Below are positions 1 to 10,729 of a DNA stretch of 64,000 nucleotides, one piece after another. The notes beneath the pieces were generated by a model. That model was not told the origin of the DNA. It worked only from the letters and a program-made list of their open reading frames with translations, and made no database searches. Position 1 is the first letter of the stretch; the number at the start of each line of letters is the position of its first letter. The stretch is from Chionoecetes opilio (lineage: Eukaryota > Arthropoda > Malacostraca > Decapoda > Majidae). Both the position numbers and the translations under genes were made by a program. The stretch lies in the NCBI GenBank assembly GCA_016584305.1, contig JACEEZ010020494.1, positions 15,001 to 79,000 of the forward strand, written 5' to 3'.

Positions 1-709
1 TAGTTTGAGGGTTAGGTTAGAATAGGTTAGTTTGATGGTTTGATTAGGTTATTATTTGATGCATTTACAAATAGCGTTTTTTTTCATTGAATTAAATAGT
101 ATTAGTAAATTTTTATCAAAATTTAGTTTATGACTGAACCGTTTGATTGTTTTGTTTTGTTTGAAGAATTTCGTCAGTTATCGACGCAGCTGAGATGGAT
201 CTCCACTGTAACCAGACAGCTCTCTCTCAGACTACCCCTAGAGAGCTGTCTGCTAGTGCTTATAGTGTTGGCCGAAGCCAGCACCCCGGGAGGTGGGTTA
301 CAAACCCCCGGCTAACATCCGGTACCCATTCACTGCTGGGTGGACAGGGCTCGGGTTTTAAGGAAAAAGCCCAACTGTTTCCGCTCCGCCCGGGGATCGA
401 ACCCGGGACTTCTCGGTTGTGAACCGAGCGTGTTGTGTTTCAAGATCTTGATCAAAATCTTGCCTGTTGAAAGATTTTCAGAAAAGTTCGATTTGTTTCC
501 GCTTAATATGTGATGCTTTTCCTAATGGAGATATTGTTTCCTGTGCAAACCTCAAAAAAGTGTTTTTTGCAATTCGAAAAAGTGATGACACATTTATAAA
601 ATACACTTTTTGACGTTTTGACGGGAAAAAACACTCCATTAGTAAATGCATCAAATAATAACCTAATCAAACCATCAAACTAACCTATTCTAACCTAACC
701 CTCAAACTA
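1..709. mobile_element. Foldback element with 68-bp inverted arms, cut by the window edge
   Basis: Positions 1-68 and 642-709 are near-perfect inverted copies (GGTTAGAATAGGTTAG and so on). The right arm continues past 709, so the left arm starts outside the window. The interior holds a SINE fragment. No coding sequence is seen. Confidence 0.75.
185..430 (-). mobile_element. tRNA-headed SINE fragment
   Basis: On the minus strand a T-arm with B box (GGGTTCGATCCC) follows an anticodon-like stem CTCGG-TTCACAA-CCGAG, then a non-tRNA body with a GACAGCTCTC hairpin near 222-258. The acceptor and D arms are missing, so it is a truncated SINE, not a tRNA gene. Confidence 0.65.
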
Positions 710-807
710 ACCTAACCGAACCTAGCCTATGAAAAATGTAACATTTGCACAACATTTCATTGTTACTTTCACACTCGTTCTGACCTATAGAAACAGTAGA
801 AAGGTAA

Positions 808-1208
808 AAAATACTTGGTAATAATGGACGAGAGTTTCGCGGTAGTTTTCAGAGACACCGACAATTTTTTCTTGGCCTACAATAGGTGCTTGTTCTAATG
901 GAGATAGTTTTATTTTGCGCAACCCCCCCCCCCCCCAAAAAAAAAAAAAAACTAACCTAACCTTAAAGGTTTTAATGAAACCTAACCTAACCTTATAGGT
1001 TTAAATGAAACCTAACCTAACATTATAGGTTTTAATGAAACCTAACCTAACCTTCACCACAAAGTATACTTTTTTTTTTCTTTTTTTTATGGGTTTGCGC
1101 AAAATAAAACTATCTCCATTAGAACAAGCCCCTATTGTAGGCCAGGAAAAAATAGTCGGTCTCCGAAAACGACCGCGAAACTCTCGTCCATTATAACCAA
1201 ATACTTTA
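808..1208. mobile_element. Foldback MITE with TTAGG-type core
   Basis: Arms of about 113 bp (808-920 and 1094-1208) enclose a homopolymer and repeats of TTTTAATGAAACCTAACCTA. A one-armed relative lies at 53111-53301. Confidence 0.8.
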
Positions 1209-1294
1209 ATCCAGACACAGTCATCTCAATATTAGCCGCAAGTTTTGTAAGAGATGTAAATAAACTTAACGAACTAACTCCGGTTTCAACTTAC

Positions 1295-1475
1295 CTTCAG
1301 TAGCTGGCTTGGTGTGCTGCCTCCTCCTCACCCCTCTTCACCGTTCCTCAGCAGTCAGGACGTCATCTTCTCGTCACACATAGTCCACTTGCCTCTCCAC
1401 ACTCCATCGTAAAGGCACACAAAACGCACTCCACTCCACATAAACAAACATTTACACGCACCGTCGCCGCCATGA
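1295..1475 (-). other. Candidate first exon of a leftward gene
   Basis: On the minus strand the segment reads ATGGCGGCGACGGTGCGTG near 1472, then GC-rich sequence with a GACGTCAT motif, ending CTACTGAAG/GTAAGT, a near-perfect splice donor at 1294. A 36-codon frame (MAATVRVNVCLCGVE...) stops before the donor, so the exon would be leader, or the start is elsewhere. The composition differs from the AT-rich surroundings. The rest of such a gene would lie left of the window. Confidence 0.35.
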
Positions 1476-2670
1476 TGGCCGACTGTTTGCTTCATGTTCA
1501 TGCTCAGTGCTCACTCACGGCCAAGAATGAAATACTTTGCTATAATATGCTATCTTTATACGCAAGGGATGTTTTAGTCATTATTATCGAATTTCAGAAT
1601 TATTGGTTTGCATATAATATTGTTTCCTTTTATGTTTCAACTCCTAATATTATATTTATGCACAACTACGGTACCAATAGAGAGAGAGAAAGAGAGAGAG
1701 CGAGAGAGAATTTCGCATTTCATGACCTCAGCTTTTGCATACGAGTAATTGCCTCATTATCATTATTATCAAAGATTACAACCTTAAGTCAATTTAGTAA
1801 AAACAAGTAGGTGGTAAACAATGGGAAATTATAATGGTAAGTTATTTCAGCGACTTCTTAAAATGGTTTGCTGTTGAGCATTCAGTGTTTGTTTGCAATG
1901 ACTAAATTTGCATTCGCCAACATTATGTCTACCCGTGTTGTCAAATAAAGAATGATTTAGACTTCATGATATAGCTGTTTGCCGAGGAAGCTATTTATTA
2001 CCTCGGAAACATTGCTCTGGCGAATTTAATGACTTTAGTGTTGTTGACTAATATTTCAGTGGCGATTCACGGATACTCATGGTTTTAATGTGTGACAAAC
2101 TGTTTGCTTTATATAAGTTCACAAGGGCTTTTATGTGTCCAGTGAACAATGCATTAGTCTGCGGCTCACTCAGTCAGTCCCTGTGATGTATTATTTTATC
2201 CTCACGTCAACAAACATTCACTCAGCGGGAATGCGATTGATGTCTTTTTCTACACGCTCAACTTGGAAATATTAGTTTACACCAGTATTCATGAATAAGG
2301 AACTATCATAATATTTAATATCTTCCTGCATTTAAACCAGTTAGGAAAAGGACAGGATATTCTTTTCTTTTCTTTTTCTTTTTTTCCCATCACAAGGAAC
2401 TGGCCAAGGGCACAACAAAAATGGGTAACACAAAGCCCGCTTAGTTGCCAGTCCCTATAAAGAAGACAGTAAGAGAATAATATAAAAAAAAAGAGGGGTG
2501 AGCCAATTTAGTTCGGGAGGGGTCTTGTTACTCTTCTTTTGAAAAGATTTAAGTCATAGGAAAGTGGAAAAATAGAAACAGGAAGAGAGTTCCAGAGTTT
2601 ACCAGTGAAAGGGATGAAAGAGCTTTCAGTGTAGATAATTATTATTTTTCACGCAGTGTTGTATTACCTA

Positions 2671-3329
2671 CCGTAGATAACAGTGAAGTCGCCAGTTCTA
2701 CGTTTCTTTGTTATTTACAGACGAGTGGTGGCGTTAATACTTACATTTCTACATCCATGATTTCAGGAAAGTTAGAAGGGTCTATCTGAAAAGTCTGTGT
2801 CATTTTGTGTCTTCATCTGTGTCATATTAGGGCTATAAATGAACAAATGACAAAAATAAAACCGAGTGGCGACCTCACTATACCTACTACAGTAAAGTCG
2901 CCAGCTAGTATTTTAACCCAACAGTTGAGTCGCCACTCTGGGGAATTCAGGGAAACTAGAGGTAAAGTAAAACAAGTCTCTATGTATTAGCTGCGGAAGA
3001 TGCTTGGATATATAAAAATTCCTGTGCCAACGTGAAAACAAATTCTATTCAAGTTTGAAGATCTAGCAAGTTTTGTGTCCTGTCGCCCGAAAGGTGATCA
3101 GCTACGGTTTGTCATCGCGCGAAGAAAAACGTGAGAAGCAAAATGCGCAAGTTATATTTGCAGATACAAAGCATAAAACAATGCTGAAACAGGGTAGATT
3201 ATACAGTCATGATATAAACTACTGTGTATCATCTTCAGTGGCACATAAAAATCAGTAGTGATGCTATAATTCGTAATATTTGGCGCCTGGCGACTTCCCT
3301 GCAGGTGGCGACTTCACTGTTATCTACGG
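2671..3329. mobile_element. TA-flanked MITE, family M1 copy 1
   Basis: Terminal inverted repeats CCGTAGATAACAGTGAAGTC, 659 bp, direct TA on both sides. The TA target suggests a Tc1/mariner-type source. No transposase is seen. Confidence 0.8.
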
Positions 3330-3735
3330 TAGGTATCTAACTTAACTAACCAATGATGGTTGTAACACTAACATTACTTGTAGAGCCTAGAAATACCACC
3401 AACACTATACAGTAGATAACACTAAAGTCGCCAGGACGTTTTTTTTTATTTCGTAAAAAAAAAAAAAAATAATATTTTTACGTGTGGTGGCGTTAATACT
3501 TACATTTCTAAATCCATGATTTCAGGAAAGTTAGAAGGGGCTATCTGGAGAGTCTGTGCCATTTTGTGTCTTCATCTGTGTCATAGTATGGCTATAAATG
3601 AACAAATTACAAAAATAAAACTGAGTGGCGACGTTGGTATACCTGCTACATTAAGATCGCCAGTTAGTGTTTATGTTCTGAGTGTCCTCCCGCCGTCGTC
3701 GTCGCGCGAAAAAAAAAATGAGTAGCGAAATTTGA

Positions 3736-4978
3736 AACCGTATATGTAGGTATGTACAGTATGGGCTATATTCAAGCATGCTCGTCAAATCCCGGCCGGT
3801 GGAGATTTTCCACCGTCGTACCTCCACTGGTCTTATCTACAAGAACTGCCCCGACTGGTGGATATTTGACAGGTGTACCAACACAAGCGAGCCCAAAGCG
3901 GCATCAGTATTTTGACTGTTTTATACATATCTAATACATTTTACTAGTGAAATTTATCATTTCTGACATTAAAATAATAGCTAAGTTAGTGTTCGCCACT
4001 TGTCTGAGGCGTTGGGGCAGAAAAAATTGGCCTGAGTGATGCTTGCGAGTACATTTGAACGGCCCGCCACCACAGCTCCACACAATGGCCACCTCCATTC
4101 TCCCGCCGCCGCCTGGCTTTCTCACAAGTTCACACACCTATATAAGGCCTCCTGGACCTGATTTTACCTTAATGATGACACATGTGCATTCACAGTGTAT
4201 GGCTGTCACTATCGGTTGTGTTGAAAACTCTCCTCTAATGGTCTGGGAAGAAATACGATGGAATAAGTGGAGAGCGGCGTGGAGGTGGGATGTGCAAGTT
4301 GTCGCCAATCAGCTGACTCAAACCTCCACCCTCTGAGCTCGACGCGTTGCGTCGTATTTGATTCTTGTATACCAAAAACCGATACATCGGGTGGAGAAAA
4401 ATTCTTGAATATGGCCCTATATATATATGAATCCGAGCGGCCCTCCGACTTCAGGCCCTCGTGCGACAGGCCGATATTCCGTGCGCAGTCCAGGGGCTGG
4501 ATGTTCGAACGTTCGTAACTTTCCGCCTCTAAGATCATCTTAGAGTGTTCATAGCGGCCATCTTAGATCTTGGGCTACGAACACTACAAAAATGTATTTT
4601 CAAAGGATCGTCCGAATGTTCTTAGCTCACGATGATGCGATCTTCAAGCTCGTTCCGTTCCGTTCCGACCACGAGGAATGGAACTGAGCTGACTGTCGCT
4701 TGGCCAATCAGAGGAAAGATTTCATCAACCTTTGAGATTGTTAGCCAATCATAATGCAGTTAGAATGTAAACAAATATCATATGCCTCCCCAAGGGAAAT
4801 ATCTGAAGACTGAAGAGTGAAGACGTATGCTCACTAATAACCTCCTGACGTGTCCCCACACAACAAATTACAAACTTATAACCTCAATATAACATGAACT
4901 GGAATTATTCTATTTCTTTCCTGCCCTTAAGCCTCACTAGGAGGTTATTGGTAGGGTTAGATAAGGTTAGGTTGGTAT
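3736..4978. other. Insert within MITE M1 copy 2, unassigned
   Basis: About 1.2 kb of mixed sequence with no convincing gene. It has a TATA-like CTATATAAGG near 4139 and CTATATATATATGA near 4417, with nothing recognisable downstream. The short open frames here on both strands do not resemble proteins. Confidence 0.4.
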
Positions 4979-5447
4979 CCGGTCATTTCGCCCACATGCC
5001 ATTTCGCCACACCATGGAGTCATTTCGCCCACACTATGGAGTCATTTCGCCCACACTATGGAGTCATTTCGCCCACACTATGGAGTCATTTCGCCCACAC
5101 TATGGAGTCATTTCGCCCACACTATGGAGTCATTTCGCCCACACTATGGAGTCATTTCGCCCACACTATGGAGTCATTTCGCCCAAGTTTACTGGTGGTT
5201 CATTCCATTTCTGCCTGAGGAAGATATAAGTTACATGACTCCGTGACATGGATCGTGTGGGCGAATTGACTTTAGAGTGGGCAAATTGACTCTTACATGT
5301 GGGCGAAATGTCTTGTCGGCGAATTGACTCATACATGTGGGCGAATTGACTCTTACGTGTGGGCGAAATGTCTTGTGGGCGAATTGACTCTTACATGTGG
5401 GCGAAATGTCTTGTGGGCGAATTGACGTGTGGGCGAAATGACCGGTA
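4979..5447. mobile_element. Inverted-end element with internal minisatellites
   Basis: The ends are CCGGTCATTTCGCCCACA and its complement (to 5447). Inside is a 22-bp unit CATTTCGCCCACACTATGGA repeated about 9 times (5020-5185), then GTGGGCGAATTGACTCTTAC repeats (5258-5430). The array unit contains the end sequence itself. Confidence 0.7.
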
Positions 5448-5762
5448 ACCGGTTAGGTTAGTATTATTTTGGGGGGTCATTTAGGACTTTAGGTGGGGTA
5501 AGGGGATGTTAAAGGGGGTAACTCTCCCACTTTATAATTACGTTTTAAGAGGTATTTGAAGGGATTTGTGAAGGTCTTGATAATACGTACTTGCAGATGC
5601 AAAGCATAAAACAACGCTGAAACCGGGTAGATTATACAGTCATGATATAAACTACTGTGTATCATCTTCAGTGGCACATTCACATCAGTAGTGATGTTAT
5701 AATTAGTAATATTTGGCGCCTGGTGACATTATTGCAGCTGGCGACTAAAGTGTTATCTACAG

Positions 5763-7193
5763 TAAATGTTCCGGTTGTCTCCCTTGGACATGATTAAACG
5801 TCTGTTATTCTGTCATTTATCCCATTGATTGCTTCATGTCATTCTTTCTAAATCAAAGGCATCACACACATTTTCGCCATGACTGTAATATGACTGGCCT
5901 ATATCATAATCTACGTAAGCCTTATAGGGAATTTATACATCAACAGCATTTTATGACTGAGATAAAAGTTGTATCAGGGAAGCAATAGCAAACCTGACCT
6001 CCATCATTTATATCCATTGTTGACTAATATAACTAACTTTTTCAACCACTTGCAACACACTCGTTACATCTTTTGTATACAATTCGTCCTGTCATAGAAA
6101 TGCGATAATATCCAAGGCATAAAAAATTTAAAACAAAATTATAAGAATGTTTCATGGGGAATGTTTTGGGGGAAAGGATTTTCAGCCCTCATCATCTCTT
6201 AAAGTCACCTGAAACACCACAGAGCATATGGATACTCTGATACCTTTCCCTGATGATACCCTGATACTCTGATACCCTACATACTCTGACCCTTCCACTC
6301 TACTCTGCTTGAGGTTACAACAATACTCAATTTTGTCATGAAGATTTTAGTTCAAAGAAAATCACACACTCAATCGTGCAAATCATACAGTGTAGTTAAT
6401 ACTTCATACATGCCCTGGACACCTACTGCTTGAAGATGGCTCATACTAACTGCATCTTCCCTTCCCCTTGACTTTGCAGTAGCCCACCACTGGTTAGCTT
6501 CAAGTAGTACCCTCATCCTCATCCCTGACATTCATGGCATATAGTGGAATAATCTGGTAATAATAATAGTGAATAATCTGGTACAATATTCAAAATGCAC
6601 GAAGGAGGCACATAGCAGCACCCTTCAAGTTCTAGCAGCTCACCATTCACCAATCACACACTGATGAACAAAGCCTTTAGAAAACATTATATCATCTTAT
6701 ACATATTCATAGACTTCCTCATCTATTAACTAGAACTCATGTTGCACAAAGATCACTTCATAGAATAAGTTAACAATGACTGATAATACTACTAAGCCTC
6801 TTGGATTACTAATGACAGCACACTTAAATCAATTGAAAGCAAAATAATAATGGTGGTAAATATAACATAAATAATGATACTAATGATGAGATAAAAACAT
6901 GCAAGCAATAAAACCATGACCGTCATGGTAGAAATTTGAGCATTTGAGCAGAACATTTTTAAATAATAAACGTAAATAGAACTTCAATGAGTCTTAAAGA
7001 GGTTAGAGCAAATATGCAATGTGTGAGCATATAATTATATATGTGTATGTTTGATGAGATATACAAAGGTACAGCACCATGGAAGCCTCAGCTGTAACAT
7101 AACACAGAAATAAACAAGAAATACAGTACAGGAAGAGCCAGCATGAAGGCACGACACACAGACAGACCAAGGAGTATAGAGAGGTTATAAAAT
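5763..7193. other. AT-rich interval with no gene seen
   Basis: No open frame, RNA gene or mobile element recognised. A short ATACTCTGATACC-type direct repeat lies at 6230-6290. It could include DEPDC1 3' flanking sequence or unrelated intergenic DNA. Confidence 0.5.
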
Positions 7194-7450
7194 TGAGGCG
7201 CTTATTTCAGAAAGTCGATAAGTGCCACAAATAAAAAACTAAGAAAATGGCTTCAAACTGTTTCAATGTTCAAAATGTCATCTTTTGAACCAAGCATACA
7301 AAATGATGAATTTTGTATGCTTGGTCATATGTACATCATTTTGTATGCTTGGTTAAAAAGATATGACATTTTGAACATTGAAACATTTTGAAGCCATTTT
7401 CTTAGTTTTTATTTGTGGCGCTTATCGACTTTCTGAATTAAGCGCCTCAA
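7194..7450. mobile_element. Foldback MITE, 257 bp
   Basis: Arms of about 115 bp beginning TTGAGGCGCTTA pair almost completely, leaving a short centre near TTTTGTATGCTTGG. No coding capacity. Confidence 0.8.
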
Positions 7451-7552
7451 ATATATTATCCTTGAGACAGTGGTGGTGGCAGCCGGACTCTACAAAGCCG
7501 AGGTGTGGCACTTCACCACCCAACACACACTGCTAGTCACACAAGCTTGCAG

Positions 7553-7915
7553 TGTTAGTAAAGGGTGCACAGATGGTCTATAAAATATACTATACATATA
7601 CTGTCAATATCTATTTCTTACTTTTGGTATGTAGATAATAAAAAAGGGGTATCGATAGTGAAGTTAGTAATAGATACAATGCTAGTAAAGGGTGGACAGA
7701 TACTCTATAAGATAAACTATATACGTAATGTCAATATTTACTTTGGCATGTAGATAAAAAAAAAAGGTATTGATAATGAAGTTAGTAATAGTAGATAGTA
7801 ATAGATACAGTGTTAGTAAAGGGTGGACAGATAATCTATAAGATATACTATATACTGTCAATATTTATTTCTTACTTTTGGTATGTAGATAAAAAAAAGG
7901 GCATTGATACTAAAG
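7553..7915 (+). repeat. Three tandem copies of a roughly 125-bp unit
   Basis: GTTAGTAAAGGGTGGACAGA starts at about 7553, 7681 and 7812, each followed by CTATAAGATA and TTGGTATGTAGATAA. Confidence 0.75.
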
Positions 7916-8149
7916 TAGCCATCACCCAAGATAAAAGTGTACTGGTGATAAGATTGCACACTTGAGTTATAAAATATTTTGAGATATGCATATGATATAT
8001 TTACAAGTTATTTACATGAGCCTTCCCTCGAGGTCTGTAAACATAGTTGTCATTCATCCTAAAACCTTAAAATACTGTCAGTAAGAAAAGAGAGACAAAG
8101 AAGACAAATTTACATGTTGTACGAAGCTTGTCTTTTAAATCTTAACCCT

Positions 8150-8262
8150 AGGAATATGAAAAGCTATAGTATTACCAAGATAGATGAGAAGCTATAGCAA
8201 TACCAAGATATATGAGAAGCTATAGCATTACCAAGATAGATGAGAAGCTATAGTATTACCAA
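8150..8262 (+). repeat. 28-bp tandem repeat, about 4 copies
   Basis: The unit is GAAGCTATAGCATTACCAAG plus ATAGATGA. Also in this area, 8367-8443 is repeated at 9128-9203 (GCACATTATACAAGCAATGA). Confidence 0.7.
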
Positions 8263-8626
8263 GGCACATCGGCACAGACTGGGTGAAAATGTACATAAAA
8301 ATATTACCAAGAGGCCATGTATGTTTCTCCCCATCCTGGTTAGCAAGGAAGGATAAGCATAATAAGAGGCATTTGCACATTATACAAGCAATGACTGGAT
8401 ATGACCTCAAACACTCATTTCACAAACAAAAATGTACATAAGCTGGAGGACTGGTGGGCCTCCCTTTCAACATGCTAACCAATTAATTGCGTGCTGCTAA
8501 CTCTTACCCATAACATTGCACCACTCTATGAACCTCACAAACACCAATGCTAACCCAAACTCTATCAATGCTACCACTATCACGGACAAAAATATTAATA
8601 CTTGCAATACAACACTCCCACATTAA

Positions 8627-8832
8627 CCCCTTGACGCCCAGAACGTAATTTTCATTGTAATTTGGCCACCATTAGATGATTTTTAATGAATATAAGCAAT
8701 GTTTTTATAGATATGACCTGTTTAGTATCCTTGTCCACTAGCTAATTTGGTTTATTCAGTTACTTTTCGTAATTTTATGGCTACCAACAGACAATTTTAT
8801 TATAGCAAAGGAAAGATCTGGGCGTGAAGGGG
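8627..8832. mobile_element. TTAA-flanked piggyBac-type MITE, copy 1
   Basis: TTAA at 8623-8626 and 8833-8836 enclose ends CCCCTTGACGCCCAGA and its complement. TTAA targets with C-run termini are a piggyBac hallmark. Confidence 0.78.
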
Positions 8833-8836
8833 TTAA

Positions 8837-10579
8837 CATTACTACATTTATCATTGCCATGCTTCACTCTCATCTGATAAGCACACTCTATAAAGGATAG
8901 CCATTGCAGAACTACTCCCAAAATACCCTATTTGTACGTAGGTAACTCATGCGCCACATCACACCTCCCTTTCCATCCATTCACCTACATAACACTAGTG
9001 CCTCAACATATGTCCTTGGGAAGAAAAGATAGTGATATAATAAGAAAGCTATACACGACACGATAGTAGGTTTATAAAGGCTATATAATTATGTATATAT
9101 GAGTATAACTATGGAACATATCATAATAAGAGGGATTTGCACATTATACAAGCAATGACTGGACATGACCTCAAACACTCATTTCACAAACAAAAATGTA
9201 CATAATGTTAATCACAGACGGCATTGCTTCATACCAACTGATCTCTATTTGGCACCTATTGGCACTCTTGTTCCCTATATGGCTCTATTTCACGTCACAT
9301 GGCACTTACGGCAGATTAGGAAGAGCCATGTCTAGTATGCCGGCCTTGCGACACACACACAAGCAGCATCCAAAGGTTAGGCAAAGGAGGCTACCCACTA
9401 ATCTTTCAATATTGATGACTGTCCTTGGAGCCTTTAGAGTTTCGAGCATGGTCACAACATAAATATTTGGCTTTGCTCCTGTTCACTTACTAAAACCATG
9501 TCTACTCCAGTCTTCTCTCTATTCCTTTGTTTTCCTGAACCCCTATTCCTCCCTCCTCTCTGTCTCTCACCCATAACACCTACTGTACTTATATACATCC
9601 CTTTTGTCATCACATCATTGTTTTCATGTGACCAAATGGTTTCAGGACGCTGCAGGACACCTCTGCCACTAATTTTTTCCTTCCCCAAAACTTACACAAA
9701 GATTTATCATATTCTCATCATTCATTTTCTTCATATTGAAAGCCTAGATACTAGACCTCAAATCCTCCTTTCACATAGCCTCATTTACCCAAACCAGTCA
9801 TAACATTCAAAACAACTGTAACATCATCATCTTTCTGTTGAACCTCAGATTTTCTCAATGTCTCATGAGGTTAGACGGTCAATGATACGCTTCCAACTAC
9901 CTCTATCCATTGCCTCAACCTCTTCAAAACATCTGCAATAGCCATATGAAACCCTGAATGGCAGACCTAACCCTCCATAAATGAGGTTAGACGGTTGATG
10001 ATACGCTTCTATCCATTGCCTCAACCTCTTCAAAACAAACTAATAGCCATATGATACCCTGAATGGCAGACGTAACCCTCCACAAAGACCCTGATTGTTC
10101 ATGACTCCCTAAAACCACATCACTTTCACTTAAGACTTTCACATCCATGCCTCCTTTACCCTAACCATTCATAACATCCAAAGCAACTTCAACACTCATT
10201 AAAACCCTGAATGGCAAACCTGACCCTCCCTAAAGACCCTGATTCCTCACGTCTCCCTACGGCCTTTCCCTCATACCCTCAACTGTAACATCATCATCTT
10301 TCTGTTTAACCTCCTTTCTCCTCTGTTCAACTCTTCCAATTATCACTATCCATTGCCTCAACCTCTTCTTTGTTTAACCTCAGATTTTCCCGTAATGTCT
10401 TATGAGGTTAGCTGGTCGATGATACACTTCCAACTACCTTCTTCTTTTTTTTCTTCTTCTTCTTCTATCCATTGCCTCAACCTTTTCAAAACAACTTCAA
10501 CACCTATATAATACCCTGAATGGCAGACCTAACCCTCCAAGAAGACCCTGATTCCTCACGCCTCCCTCCGGCCCTGGCC
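8837..10579. repeat. DEPDC1 3' flank with degenerate repeated segments
   Basis: CCCTGAATGGCAGACCTAAC followed by GACCCTGATTCCTCACG recurs near 9952, 10060, 10204 and 10510. ATGAGGTTAGACGGTCAATG with CATTGCCTCAACCTCTTC recurs near 9866, 9982 and 10406, and also at 27985-28075 in intron 6. No protein gene is seen. Confidence 0.55.
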
Positions 10580-10729
10580 TCACACCCTCACCTGGCGGCC
10601 CCGGGAGGTGAGGGAAGTGAGGGAGGCCAGCTTGATGAGGCTCCTCATGCGGCTCTTCCCCTCCGGCTTGTGTGGCTCCTCCTCCTCCGGGAACTTGGCG
10701 CGGTACACCTCGGGGTACAGCGACTTGAA
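10580..10729 (-). CDS. DEPDC1: DEPDC1 exon 13, probable last exon
   Basis: Continues the conserved run as FKSLYPEVYRAKFPEEEEPH and ends SLTSRGRQVRV followed by TGA. The alternative is a donor at CGCCAG/GTGAGG just before the stop, in which case the true end lies further left. No AATAAA was found close to the stop. The bases after the stop are part of a segment repeated about four times to the left. Confidence 0.8.
   Translation of the reverse strand, partial: FKSLYPEVYRAKFPEEEEPHKPEGKSRMRSLIKLASLTSLTSRGRQVRV

Larger units (their letters stand above)
3410..5762. mobile_element. MITE family M1 copy 2, split by about 1.85 kb
   Basis: The left part (3410 to about 3735) and right part (about 5580-5762) match the two ends of copy 1, with TA at both outer edges. 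The intervening DNA holds other sequence, including the 22-bp array element at 4979-5447. Confidence 0.65.

Noticed and set aside
370..425. tRNA gene
   Set aside because: Only the T arm and anticodon-like stem are present; the acceptor and D arms are missing and a SINE body follows.
1..1208. Telomere or subtelomere
   Set aside because: AACCT repeats are short, imperfect and inside inverted-repeat elements, with genes and introns following normally.
1472..1810. 112-codon plus-strand frame
   Set aside because: AT-rich with a GA microsatellite in the middle; no resemblance to a protein, and the GC-rich part fits a minus-strand exon better.
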